A DNA stretch of 64,000 bases from Kocuria flava (GTDB taxonomy: Bacteria > Actinomycetota > Actinomycetes > Actinomycetales > Micrococcaceae), in NCBI RefSeq assembly GCF_001482365.1, contig NZ_CP013254.1, positions 2,294,001-2,358,000 on the forward strand. Reading direction: 5' to 3'. The notes below the pieces were generated by a model. That model made no database searches. It was given only the letters and a program-made list of their open reading frames with translations, and was not told the origin of the DNA. The position numbers and the translations under genes were made by a program. Positions 9,221 to 17,715 of the stretch are shown here, in pieces. Each line of letters opens with the position of its first letter. Positions within the stretch are counted from its first letter, which is position 1.

Positions 9221-9373
9221 ACATAAGCGTCCTTCGAGGTGGACAGTTCCCCTGAGGGCGCCGTTACGGAGGCTAGGCCGTGGGGTACGGTCGGAGACGG
9301 TGCCTGGTTGCTGTTGGAGACCGATGCGGCGCCGGTTCTGGACGCTGAGGACGACTGCGGAAAGCGGGCATAG

Positions 9374-10006
9374 GTGCGTACGATTTTCGATCCGGGTGAG
9401 TTGTCGTCGCGGGATTTCTACCGGTTGTTGACCGCGGTGGTGGTGCCGCGGCCGATCGCGTGGGTGTCCAGCACTTCGGCGGAGGGTGTGGACAATCTGG
9501 CGCCGCACTCGTTCTATACGGTGGCGTCGGTGCGTCCGCCGATTGTGCAGTTCACTTCGGTGGGGGAGAAGGACTCGCTGCGCAATATCGAGGCGATGGG
9601 GGAGTTCGTCGTGAATCTCACCCCGGCGTGGTTGTTCGAGGAGACCAATGCCACGGGCACGGATTTCGGCCCGGAGGTCAGTGAGTTCGACGCGGTCGGG
9701 CTGACCCGGGAGCCGAGTGAGAGGGTCCGGCCGCCGCGGGTGCAGGAGTCGCCGGTGGCTTTGGAGTGCCGGCTGCACCGTACGTTGCCGATGGGCGATT
9801 GCACGTTGGTGTTCGGGGAGGTGGTCCATGCCGCGGTGTCTTCGGAGGTGCTGGAGGGGGCGCATCCGCGGATCGATCTGCTGGAGCCCTTGTCCCGGCT
9901 GGGCCGCGATGAGTGGGGAACCTTGGGGCCGGTGCAGGAGATCAAGCGGATCCGGGCCCGGGACTGGCCAGGTCACTTCAGTGCGCAGGACGAGCAGCGG
10001 GACTGA
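9374..10006 (+). CDS. Flavin reductase-like (DIM6/NTAB family) protein
   Basis: FMN-binding split-barrel protein of 210 aa. The start is GTG 9374 (MRTIFDPGELSSRDFY). Family signatures: VVVPRPIAWVSSTSAEGVDNLAPHS (split here as PRPIAWVSS and NLAPHSFY) and VNLTPAWLFEETNATG. Such proteins supply reduced flavin or act on small organic substrates, and the substrate here is not readable. It is convergent with the MatC-like transporter gene, and both end at the hairpin at 10023-10055. It sits just right of the IS256 target duplication. Confidence 0.85.
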   Translation: MRTIFDPGELSSRDFYRLLTAVVVPRPIAWVSSTSAEGVDNLAPHSFYTVASVRPPIVQFTSVGEKDSLRNIEAMGEFVVNLTPAWLFEETNATGTDFGPEVSEFDAVGLTREPSERVRPPRVQESPVALECRLHRTLPMGDCTLVFGEVVHAAVSSEVLEGAHPRIDLLEPLSRLGRDEWGTLGPVQEIKRIRARDWPGHFSAQDEQRD

Positions 10007-10022
10007 CCGTGCAGTGACGCGC

Positions 10023-10055
10023 AGGGCGCCCCCGAGGTGGTCCCGGGGGCGCCCT
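10023..10055. terminator. Bidirectional terminator hairpin
   Basis: A perfect 12-bp stem, AGGGCGCCCCCG paired with CGGGGGCGCCCT, around a 9-nt loop. It lies between the convergent flavin reductase-like and MatC-like genes. No U-tract is present, as is common in high-GC actinobacteria. Confidence 0.75.
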
Positions 10056-10075
10056 GACGGTTGTGGACCGGGTGT

Positions 10076-11473
10076 TTACCCGAGGCCGAGCTGGACGAAG
10101 ATGAACCACACCAGCAGCGGGACCACACCGATCATGGCGATGGCCCACAGCAGCAGCGCGCGGAAGAACAGCCGCTCGTCCTTGGGCTGGGCGCTGGCCA
10201 TGAGCAGCGCCCCGCTGGTGGACATGGGGCTGACGTCGACGACGGAGGAGCTGATGGCGATGGCGGTGACGACGCCGATCGGGCTCAGCAGCGGGTCGGT
10301 GGCGATCGGGGTGACGATCGGGCTGATCACTCCGAGGGTTCCGGTGGTGGAGGCGAAGGCCGAGACGATGCCGACCACGTAGCTGGTGATGAGCGCGGCC
10401 ACGGAGCTGTTGCCCAGGCTGGCGATACCGGCCTGGAGCTCTTCCAACGCGCCCATGGCCTCGAGCATCCCGACGTAGGTGACGATGCCGGTGACCAGGA
10501 TGATCGCCGACCAGGGTATGTCTTCCACGGCCGGCTTCTGCACGGCGGGCTTGACGCAGATCAGCACCAGGGCGATGACCAGGGAGGCGACACCGACGTC
10601 CAGGCCGAAGGCGGTGGTGAGCACCAGCAGGGCCACCAGCCCAGCCAGGGTCAACACGCGCATCGGGGTCACGTCCACCTTGACGGGCCCCTCCACGGTG
10701 GGCTTCGGGGCCACCTTCGTCTGCGGGGCGGCGGTGAGGACGCCACCTTGGGTGCCGGCGGCCTCGGCCTCCTCCCGGGGATCCTGCCAGGCGGTCTCGG
10801 CCACGGCCTCGGTGGCGCCGGGTCCCTCGGTGGTCCCGGGGGTCGGTTCTACGGCTCGGGCGTGGCGGCGGTTCATGATCGTCTGCACGGCGGCGTAGGC
10901 GAGCACGGCCAGGATCGCGTTGAAGACGAAGCAGTAGATGTACAGCTTCAGGGTGTCCTGGCCGCTGCCGCCGGCCTCGTCGAGCATGACGTTGGCCAGC
11001 ACGCCGAAGGGGTTGACCGGGGAGAAGGCCCCGGCGTTGGCGCCCTGGACGATCACCAGGCCCATGGCCAGGGTGCTGATCCCGAAGCGGGTGCCCAGGG
11101 CGAGGGCGACCGGGGCGACGATGGCGATGGCCGCCGGGGTGAAGGCCCCGGCCGAGGCGAGCACGGCGGTGAGCAGGAACATCAGCGCCGGCACCAGCAG
11201 CCGCCGGCGCCCGGCGAGGCGTTCGGCCCAGTAGGCCATCAGATCGATGGTGCCGGTGACGCGCACGATGCCGAACAGCAAGGTGGCGCCGACGAGGATG
11301 AAGAACAGGCCGGACGGGAACTGGGCGATCACGTCCTTGACGGGCATGCCAGCGACCAGGGCACCGACCCCGAAGGCGGCCACCGTGGCCACCAGGCCGG
11401 CGTTGATCCGGGTGAAAGACCCCAGGGCGAACGCTGCGATGAGGACGAGGAACGCGATCAGTGACAGGGACAT
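10076..11473 (-). CDS. MatC-type dicarboxylate carrier (SLC13/ion transporter superfamily)
   Basis: Membrane transporter of 465 aa with about ten to twelve hydrophobic segments. The N-terminal 150 residues read like the MatC_N (dicarboxylate/malonate carrier) domain: INAGLVATVAAFGVGALV, FPSGLFFILVGATLLFGI, and the SPVNPFGVLANVML block with conserved polar residues. A charged cytoplasmic linker of about 60 residues (roughly 210-270) separates the two halves. It lies 12 nt downstream of the maleate isomerase gene on the same strand, so maleate, malonate or another C3/C4 diacid is the likely cargo. The family is well supported; the substrate is inferred. Confidence 0.85.
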   Translation of the reverse strand: MSLSLIAFLVLIAAFALGSFTRINAGLVATVAAFGVGALVAGMPVKDVIAQFPSGLFFILVGATLLFGIVRVTGTIDLMAYWAERLAGRRRLLVPALMFLLTAVLASAGAFTPAAIAIVAPVALALGTRFGISTLAMGLVIVQGANAGAFSPVNPFGVLANVMLDEAGGSGQDTLKLYIYCFVFNAILAVLAYAAVQTIMNRRHARAVEPTPGTTEGPGATEAVAETAWQDPREEAEAAGTQGGVLTAAPQTKVAPKPTVEGPVKVDVTPMRVLTLAGLVALLVLTTAFGLDVGVASLVIALVLICVKPAVQKPAVEDIPWSAIILVTGIVTYVGMLEAMGALEELQAGIASLGNSSVAALITSYVVGIVSAFASTTGTLGVISPIVTPIATDPLLSPIGVVTAIAISSSVVDVSPMSTSGALLMASAQPKDERLFFRALLLWAIAMIGVVPLLVWFIFVQLGLG

Positions 11474-11485
11474 GGTTCCTCCTGG

Positions 11486-12307
11486 TCAGCCGCGCCGGGC
11501 GGCGGCCGTGGTGTGGGCCCCGGACAGCAGCCCGCCGGCGCCGGTAATCGCCGGCTTGTGGCCCAGGGCCTTGAGGATCTCGTAAGTGGTGGCCGTGGCG
11601 GCGGTGATGACCGGCACGCCCAGCTCGTCCTCGGCCTGCTGCACCGCCGGCAGGGAGGGCATCTGCACACAGGCCGAGAGGATGACCGCGTCGACGTCGT
11701 CGCGCTTGAGTCCCCGGGCGATCTCCGGCAGGTTCTGCGGATCCAGGGCGCCCACGGCGAGGTTGTCGTCGACCTCCAGGCTGATGGCGTCCACGACCTC
11801 GATGCCGGCTCCCTCGATGTACTCGCGCACCATCTGAGTCAGCGGCAGCTTGTACGGGGCCACCATGGCGATCCTCCGGGCCCCCATGTCCTGCAGGGTG
11901 CGCACCAGCGCCCCGGCGCTGCTGGCCACCGCGGCCGGGTGGCCGTTGTCCTCAGCGGCCTCGGCGATGACCTTCTCGGAGATCTCATGGGCGTTCGGTC
12001 CCTGAGCCATCACTGCCACCAGGCAGGCATAGGCGATCACGTCCACCGCGGCGTCGGAGACCGCCCGGGCGCAGTCCCCGGCCTTGTCCACCATGGCCAG
12101 CAGCTCTTCACGGTTGACGTTCTTCAGCCCGGCCCGAGCCGAGTGGAAGGTGTAGCGCTGGCCGGTGACCTCGGACTGGCGGCGGAACAGCTCCGGCAGC
12201 TCGGTCTCCATGGTGGTGTTCGAGCTCGGGACGATCAGACCGATCCGCGACGTCTTCGCACCCTTCGGTTCGGGGGCGGTCTCGCAGGTGATGTCAGACA
12301 GGCTCAC
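11486..12307 (-). CDS. Maleate cis-trans isomerase (Asp/Glu racemase superfamily)
   Basis: Cofactor-free isomerase converting maleate to fumarate; 273 aa. The N-terminal GLIVPSSNTTMETELP block (residues 23-38) and the two catalytic cysteines fit the maleate isomerase subgroup: Cys95 in YACLVAVM and Cys213 in SACVQMPSL. Arylmalonate decarboxylase lacks the first of these, so it is less likely. The next gene, 12 nt downstream, is a MatC-type carrier, and an IclR regulator is divergent. Together they look like a small maleate or related dicarboxylate utilisation unit. Fumarate would enter the TCA cycle. Confidence 0.85.
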   Translation of the reverse strand: MSLSDITCETAPEPKGAKTSRIGLIVPSSNTTMETELPELFRRQSEVTGQRYTFHSARAGLKNVNREELLAMVDKAGDCARAVSDAAVDVIAYACLVAVMAQGPNAHEISEKVIAEAAEDNGHPAAVASSAGALVRTLQDMGARRIAMVAPYKLPLTQMVREYIEGAGIEVVDAISLEVDDNLAVGALDPQNLPEIARGLKRDDVDAVILSACVQMPSLPAVQQAEDELGVPVITAATATTYEILKALGHKPAITGAGGLLSGAHTTAAARRG

Positions 12308-12520
12308 GGATCCTCCAGGAAGTCGAGAGTGATGGGATGTGCTCTAGCCCACTTCGTGGGTTGCGAACCCAGTATGTGGATCTTGGCGTGAGGGTGTAAA
12401 CTGCGTCACACTCCATGACCCGGGTCACGTCACCAGCTCGACTCCCCTGGAGGCGGTGTTGGCTACCATGAGGACGCCCACTGGGACGGCTCAGCGGGCA
12501 GGAAGATTGGGTGGGAGACG

Positions 12521-13300
12521 ATGGACGCGAAGCAGGGCTCTGCGGCGGCACCGATCCTGGTGCTGCACAAAGTGGCCCAGGTCTTGGACTGCTTCTCCGT
12601 CGAGGAGCCCGAGCCGACCCTGCAGCAGCTGATCCGGAAAACCGGCCTGCCCTCCAGCACGTGCCAGCGGCTGGTGCAGAACATGGTGCGAGAAGGATTC
12701 CTGGACCGCGACGGGGATCGCTACCGGATCGGCATCGGGCTCGTCCGCTGGGCCACCCCGGGAACGGTCGGCCTCGATGTCGTGCGTCTCATCAAGCCGA
12801 TCCTGCAGGAACTGCGCGATGAGACCGGGGAGAGCGCCTGCTTCTACACCCGCGACGGGGCGTTCCGCACCGTGGTCGCGGTCGCCCAGACCCGCCATGT
12901 GGTGATGCGCCCGTTCATGGTCGGCCAGGTCATGCCCATCCACGCCGGGGCCCCGGGCAAGATCTTTCTCGCCTACGACCCGGAAGCCTGGCAAGCCCTG
13001 GAGCAGGCGCCGCTGACCAAGTTCGCACCCGCCACCCCGGACAGCCTCGAGCTCCTGCAACAACAGACCGCAGCGGCCCGGGAGCAGGGTTTCTACGCCG
13101 CGTTCGGTGAGCGCCACGCCGACGTCGGGTCCATCAGCGCCCCCGTCTTCGACCACGCCGGGGACCTCGCCGGGGTCCTGGGCCTGGGCTTCCCCACGCA
13201 GCGCGTCGGACCCGATGACGTCCCCCGCCTGGGGCCCGTCGTCCGCCGGGCAGCCACGCGAGCCAGCCAAGCACTGGGGCATGACATCGCGCAGGCTTGA
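12521..13300 (+). CDS. IclR-family transcriptional regulator
   Basis: Helix-turn-helix regulator of 259 aa. The N-terminal winged HTH spans about residues 10-65 (LHKVAQVLDCF ... LPSSTCQRLVQNMVREGFL). The C-terminal IclR effector domain is recognisable from HAGAPGKIFLAY and the AFGERHADVGSISAPVFD block near residues 195-215. It is divergent from the maleate isomerase/MatC pair across a 213-bp gap and is the obvious candidate to control it in response to a small organic acid. ATG 12521 is preceded by GGGAGACG. Confidence 0.9.
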   Translation: MDAKQGSAAAPILVLHKVAQVLDCFSVEEPEPTLQQLIRKTGLPSSTCQRLVQNMVREGFLDRDGDRYRIGIGLVRWATPGTVGLDVVRLIKPILQELRDETGESACFYTRDGAFRTVVAVAQTRHVVMRPFMVGQVMPIHAGAPGKIFLAYDPEAWQALEQAPLTKFAPATPDSLELLQQQTAAAREQGFYAAFGERHADVGSISAPVFDHAGDLAGVLGLGFPTQRVGPDDVPRLGPVVRRAATRASQALGHDIAQA

Positions 13301-13526
13301 AAGCACGGGGTCCCAGAATGATGCGGGCCCGTAGGCGGCGGCCGTCACCTCGGGCGGCGGAGGCCTCGTTCCGATCCTGGACGCAGCGGTAGGGCCGGCG
13401 CGCTGCCCGACATTGGATGCTTGTACGTCACATCCCGTCCGGGGTGCCGCGGTGCCGGGTGCGCTTAACGCCGTGCTTTCTCGCCGGGGTGCCACCTGCG
13501 CACAACGGGTCCGGGCGGCGTGACGT

Positions 13527-13796
13527 CTACGACATCATGGGCCCGTCGAGGGGGGGCGCCCTGTGCACGAAGTCGGCGACGTCGTCGTGGTGAATCCCGG
13601 TCAGTTCCGCCAACTCTTCGATGCTCGCCCCTTTCCGGTGCAGGGTGTACATGGCGTGGTTGCGTTCTTGCACCGCCGCGCCACGGTCCATGATGAGCGT
13701 GTGGATCCGGTCGGTGAGGTCGTTGATGCGCCGTCGAAGAGCGTCGGCCTCGTCCAAGCACGTGTCGTCGTGGTCTGTGGGCGTGTCGTTCGGCAT
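13527..13796 (-). CDS. Small helix-turn-helix protein, unknown function
   Basis: An 89-aa hypothetical protein starting at ATG 13796 (MPNDTPTDHDDTCLDEAD). The first half is an acidic, helical segment with a heptad-like run (DALRRRINDLTDRIHTL). The second half (KGASIEELAELTGIHHDD, about residues 56-73) reads as a sigma-like or MerR-like HTH. No signal peptide or membrane segment. It stands alone between the IclR gene and thiC. It may bind DNA or be a small regulator; I do not recognise the family. Confidence 0.55.
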   Translation of the reverse strand: MPNDTPTDHDDTCLDEADALRRRINDLTDRIHTLIMDRGAAVQERNHAMYTLHRKGASIEELAELTGIHHDDVADFVHRAPPLDGPMMS

Positions 13797-13930
13797 CAAG
13801 TGGATCGTTTCTTCCTGAATAGGGGGTCTCGGGGTTGTCTCCGCGCTGGGACCTCGAAGAGGGGCTGGGTGCGGAACCGGCTCCCGGTGTGTCGTCGTGT
13901 GTGGGGGCGATCGGGGGTGCATGGCAGGCA

Positions 13931-13966
13931 TTGCGCTGCTCGTGCCCCTTGGCCCGAGCAGCGCAA
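13931..13966 (-). terminator. Terminator hairpin downstream of thiC
   Basis: A perfect 12-bp stem, TTGCGCTGCTCG with CGAGCAGCGCAA, around a 12-nt loop. It sits 44 bp past the thiC stop codon on the minus strand. There is no long U-run. Confidence 0.65.
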
Positions 13967-14009
13967 CGTCTGCCGCCTCATGGGTCAGCGCATGCGGTGG
14001 GTGAATCCC

Positions 14010-15740
14010 TCACATGGTGGGGGTCGTCGGCACCTCGAGATAGACCTTGTTCCCGGACGCCCGGAACTGGGCGGACTTGGCTTGCATACCGGCTCGGGCC
14101 GCTTGCTCCTGTGGGCCGCCGAAGCGGTCGCGGATGTCCTGGGAGATGCGCATGGAGCAGAACTTCGGCCCGCACATTGAGCAGAAGTGGGCGGTCTTGG
14201 CCGGTTCGGCCGGCAGCGTCTCGTCGTGGAAGGCCTCGGCGGTGTCCGGGTCCAGGGACAGGGCGAACTGATCGCGCCAGCGGAACTCGAAGCGGGCCTT
14301 CGACAGCGCGTCGTCACGTTCCGCGGCTCCGGGGTGGCCCTTGGCCAGATCGGCGGCGTGGGCGGCGATCTTGTAGGTGATCACCCCGGTCTTCACATCG
14401 TCCTTGTTCGGCAGCCCCAGGTGCTCCTTCGGGGTGACGTAGCAGAGCATGGCCGTGCCGTAGCGGGCGATCTCGGTGGCCCCGATCGCGGAGGTGATGT
14501 GGTCATAGCCCGGGGCGATGTCGGTGACCAGCGGGCCCAGGGTGTAGAAGGGGGCGCCGTGGCACAACCGCTGCTGGCGTTCCACGTTCTCCCGCACCAG
14601 GTGCAGGGGCACGTGCCCGGGGCCTTCGACCATGACCTGCACGTCGTGCTTCCAGGCCCGGGCGGTGAGTTCGGCCAGGGTGTCCAGCTCGGCGAACTGC
14701 GCGGCGTCGTTGGCATCAGCGATCGACCCCGGGCGCAGGCCGTCGCCGAGGGAGAAGGCGACGTCGTAGCGGGCGAAGATCTCGCAGAGCTCCTCGAAGT
14801 GGGTGTAGAGGAAGTTCTCCCGGTGGTGGGCCAGGCACCACCCGGCCATGATCGAACCCCCGCGGGAAACGATGCCGGTGACCCGCTCGGCGGTCAGCGG
14901 CACATAGCGCAGCAACACCCCGGCGTGGATGGTCATGTAGTCCACGCCCTGTTCGCACTGCTCGATCACCGTGTCGCGGAAGATCTCCCAGGTCAACGCG
15001 TCGGCTTCCCCGTTGACCTTCTCCAGGGCCTGGTAGATCGGCACGGTCCCGATGGGCACCGGGGAGTTGCGGATGATCCACTCCCGGGTTGTGTGGATGT
15101 CCTCACCGGTGGACAGGTCCATCACGGTGTCCGCGCCCCACCGCGTGGCCCACTGCATCTTGTCCACCTCCTCGGCGATCGAGCTGGTGACGGCGGAGTT
15201 GCCGATATTGGCGTTGATCTTCACCAAGAACGCCCGCCCGATGATCATCGGCTCGGCCTCGGGGTGGTTGATGTTGGCGGGGATGATCGCCCGCCCCGCT
15301 GCCAGCTCGGAGCGGACCAGTTCCACCGCGCAGTTCTCCCGCAGCGCCACGAACCGCATCTCCTGGGTGATGATCCCGGCGCGGGCGTAGTGCATCTGTG
15401 TGACGGTTCGGCCGTCCCGGGCTCGCAGCGGGACCGGGCGGGCGCCTTTCCACTCCTGGGAGGCGGCCCCTCGGCGGATCGCGGTGCGACCGTCGTCGAG
15501 CAAGTTCCGCACCCGGCCCGCGTAGGCCTGCACGTCACCTCGGCCGGCGATCCAGGACTCCCGCAGCGGTGGTAACCCCACGACCGGGTCACTGCCGGGA
15601 CCGGCCGTGCGATAGACCTGCAGTGGGGGATTCGGGGTGTTACCGGGGCTGTCCCCCATGGTGATCTCGGTGACCGGCACGCGGAGGTCGTGCTCCGGAT
15701 CGTGGACATGCGTCAGAGCAGACTGAGCAGATGCGCTCAT
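14010..15740 (-). CDS. thiC: Phosphomethylpyrimidine synthase ThiC
   Basis: Radical-SAM enzyme that converts aminoimidazole ribotide to HMP-phosphate in thiamine biosynthesis; 576 aa, typical length. The C-terminal cluster motif C-x2-C-x4-C (Cys520, Cys523, Cys528 in CSMCGPKFC) that binds the [4Fe-4S] centre is intact. Conserved blocks IPANINHPE, IGNSAVTSSI, MVEGPGHVPLH and GPLVTDIAPGYDHITSAIG are all present. The start is ATG 15740, 11 nt downstream of a TPP riboswitch, so expression should fall when thiamine pyrophosphate is plentiful. It stands as a single-gene unit followed by a hairpin. Confidence 0.98.
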   Translation of the reverse strand: MSASAQSALTHVHDPEHDLRVPVTEITMGDSPGNTPNPPLQVYRTAGPGSDPVVGLPPLRESWIAGRGDVQAYAGRVRNLLDDGRTAIRRGAASQEWKGARPVPLRARDGRTVTQMHYARAGIITQEMRFVALRENCAVELVRSELAAGRAIIPANINHPEAEPMIIGRAFLVKINANIGNSAVTSSIAEEVDKMQWATRWGADTVMDLSTGEDIHTTREWIIRNSPVPIGTVPIYQALEKVNGEADALTWEIFRDTVIEQCEQGVDYMTIHAGVLLRYVPLTAERVTGIVSRGGSIMAGWCLAHHRENFLYTHFEELCEIFARYDVAFSLGDGLRPGSIADANDAAQFAELDTLAELTARAWKHDVQVMVEGPGHVPLHLVRENVERQQRLCHGAPFYTLGPLVTDIAPGYDHITSAIGATEIARYGTAMLCYVTPKEHLGLPNKDDVKTGVITYKIAAHAADLAKGHPGAAERDDALSKARFEFRWRDQFALSLDPDTAEAFHDETLPAEPAKTAHFCSMCGPKFCSMRISQDIRDRFGGPQEQAARAGMQAKSAQFRASGNKVYLEVPTTPTM

Positions 15741-15751
15741 GATGGGGTTCC

Positions 15752-15841
15752 TCTTCCTTCGCCGGCATTACCCGGACAGGTTCGACGGTCGCAGGCTGCC
15801 TCAGCCCGATCTCAGCCCCTGCAATAGGGCTCCCGTGTGGA
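15752..15841 (-). promoter_or_regulatory. TPP (THI-box) riboswitch
   Basis: Read on the minus strand, the leader contains the conserved thi-box elements. ACGGGAGCCC opens the first helix, CTGAGATCGGGCTGAGG carries the CUGAGA core, and GACCGTCGAACCTG plus CCGGGTAATGCCGGCG give the ACCUG and GGxUAAUxCxxGCG pyrophosphate-sensing parts. It ends about 11 nt before the thiC ATG, so it probably acts at translation initiation. Confidence 0.93.
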
Positions 15842-16098
15842 TGACACCGACCCTAACACCCCCGGGAAATCGGTCACCATCCAGATGACCACCGCGTCCG
15901 GGACTGCCGCGCCCAACGGTTAAGACGACTCCCCTCGGCCGAAGTCACCGACACGGCTGGGGCGCAGGCGCCCAAGGTCTGGGTGGGTGAGCGCTCCTAT
16001 CGTGCCAACGCTTCCAGCGACACCTGGTGGCCGACCTACCGTCGGTCGCCGCTCCGCGCGGGCGATCCGCCCTGCTTCACGCAGACTGCTGCGCGCCG

Positions 16099-16377
16099 CT
16101 ACTTCACGTCGGAGGGGTGCTTGGCCAGGGGCACCACGGTGATGTCCATGTAGGGGAACAGCGGCAGGTTCTGCAGGATGTCGTGCAGCTCGTCGTGGGA
16201 GTCGACGTCGAAGAGCGAGTAGTTGGCGTACTCGCCCACCACGCGCCAGATCTCCGGCCACTTCCCGGAGCGCTGCAGCTCCTGCGAGTAGGCCTTCTCG
16301 GTGGCCTTGATCTCCGCGGCCTCCTCGGCGGGCATGTCGGTGGGCAGGTGGATGTCCATGTGGACCAGGTACTTCAC
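16099..16377 (-). CDS. catC: Muconolactone delta-isomerase
   Basis: Converts muconolactone to beta-ketoadipate enol-lactone; 92 aa, the usual size of this decameric small enzyme. The start is GTG 16377 (KYLVHMDIHLPTDMP follows), with an AAGGA ribosome-binding site just upstream. Family blocks: EYANYSLFDVDSHDELH and LPLFPYMDITVVPLAKHPSD at the C-terminus. It is last in the catechol set, 77 nt after catB. The downstream pca genes needed to finish the beta-ketoadipate pathway are not in the window. Confidence 0.95.
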   Translation of the reverse strand: MKYLVHMDIHLPTDMPAEEAAEIKATEKAYSQELQRSGKWPEIWRVVGEYANYSLFDVDSHDELHDILQNLPLFPYMDITVVPLAKHPSDVK

Positions 16378-16454
16378 GGTGCGTCCTTCCGTCGGGATGG
16401 GTGTTCGGGACCGGTGTCCGGGATCGGTTCCCGGGCCGGGTGCGCGGGCCGGGT

Positions 16455-17558
16455 CTACCGGTCGGTGCGGTAGCGGGCGAGCTTGTCCTCGTCCACGGCG
16501 GTGCCCACCCCGGGCACGTCCGGGACGCGGATCCGCCCCTCGGCGATGACCACGGGCTCGGCGAGGAGGTCGTCGGACATGTCCAGGAAGTTGGACAGCT
16601 CCCCGGCCCGCTTCGAGGTGTGGACCAGGGCGGCGCCGAAGACCACGGAGGCGACCGTGCCGACCTGGGTGTCGATCTGGTTGCCCACGTAGACGTCCAC
16701 GCCCATGCCCTCGGCCAGGCCCACGATCTTCGCGGCCTCGGTGAAGCCGGAGCGGGCGGTCTTCACCGCCAGCAGGTTCGCCCCGCCGGTGAGGATCTCC
16801 CGGGCGGCCTCCCCCAGGTTCGGGGCGGACTCGTCGGCGGCGATGGGGATCGTCGAGTGCTCCACCAGCCGGCGGCGGCCGAGGACCTCGCGGGCGTCGT
16901 CGGGCTCCTCGAGGAACTGCAGGCCGAGGTCGGCGGTGCGCCGCAGCACCTCGGCGGCCTCGTTGGCGGACCAGCCGCGGTTGGCGTCCATGTAGATCTC
17001 GGCGTCCTCGCCCAGGCCCTCGCGCAGCACCCGGGCGGCCTCGACGTCCAGGGACAGCGGGCGGCGGCCGGTCTTGAGCTTGAAGGTGGTGATCCCGTAG
17101 GTCTCGCGGAACTCGAGGGCCAGGTCCAGCAGCTCGGCGGCGGGCTGGAAGCCGAGCATGTGGGAGACGCGCATCGAGTCGGTGTACCCGCCCAGCAGCT
17201 TCGACACCGGCTGCCCCAGGGCCTGGCCGATGACGTCCCACAGGGCGATGTCCACCGCGCCCTTGGCGGTCTCGTTGTGGACCGTGCGGGCCATCACCGC
17301 CTGGGCCTTCTCGCGGTCGAGGACGTCCAGGCCCACCAGCTGGGGGGCGAAGAGGTCCTCGACGACGGCCACGATGGACTTCTGGGTCTCTCCGTAGGTG
17401 TAGGGCCGCGGCGGGGTGTCGGCGGTGCCGACGATCCCGTCGTCGGTGGTGATGCGCACCAGGACGTGGTCGGCCTCGTGGACGGCTCCGGAGGCGAAGT
17501 GCAGCGGGTGGAGGTAGGGGATCGAGTAGGGGATCGCCTCGATGGCTGCGATCTTCAT
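16455..17558 (-). CDS. catB: Muconate cycloisomerase
   Basis: Enolase-superfamily enzyme cyclising cis,cis-muconate to muconolactone; 367 aa. Active-site residues are all visible: the K-x-K pair Lys160/Lys162 (FKLKTG), Mn ligands Asp191 (YMDANRGW), Glu217 (FLEEPDD) and Asp242 (AADES), and the second-side Lys in LLAVKTARSGF. The start is ATG 17558. It lies between catA and catC on the same strand, but a 12-bp hairpin (17647-17680) separates it from catA. Confidence 0.95.
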   Translation of the reverse strand: MKIAAIEAIPYSIPYLHPLHFASGAVHEADHVLVRITTDDGIVGTADTPPRPYTYGETQKSIVAVVEDLFAPQLVGLDVLDREKAQAVMARTVHNETAKGAVDIALWDVIGQALGQPVSKLLGGYTDSMRVSHMLGFQPAAELLDLALEFRETYGITTFKLKTGRRPLSLDVEAARVLREGLGEDAEIYMDANRGWSANEAAEVLRRTADLGLQFLEEPDDAREVLGRRRLVEHSTIPIAADESAPNLGEAAREILTGGANLLAVKTARSGFTEAAKIVGLAEGMGVDVYVGNQIDTQVGTVASVVFGAALVHTSKRAGELSNFLDMSDDLLAEPVVIAEGRIRVPDVPGVGTAVDEDKLARYRTDR

Positions 17559-17646
17559 GGGCGGGCGGACCCTTTCCTGGGCGGGCGGTTGACGTCAATG
17601 TTGGTGATGTCGATGCGGGGACCGGCGCGCCTTGGCTAGAGGCCGG

Positions 17647-17680
17647 CGGCATCCTCGGAGCACCTGCCCCGAGGATGCCG
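17647..17680 (-). terminator. Hairpin between catA and catB
   Basis: A perfect 12-bp stem, CGGCATCCTCGG with CCGAGGATGCCG, around a 10-nt loop, 36 bp downstream of the catA stop. It may terminate, attenuate or stabilise the catA message; no U-run follows. Confidence 0.6.
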
Positions 17681-17715
17681 ACGAAGGGCAGCAGGTCTGT
17701 AAGCAGCGCCCCGGT

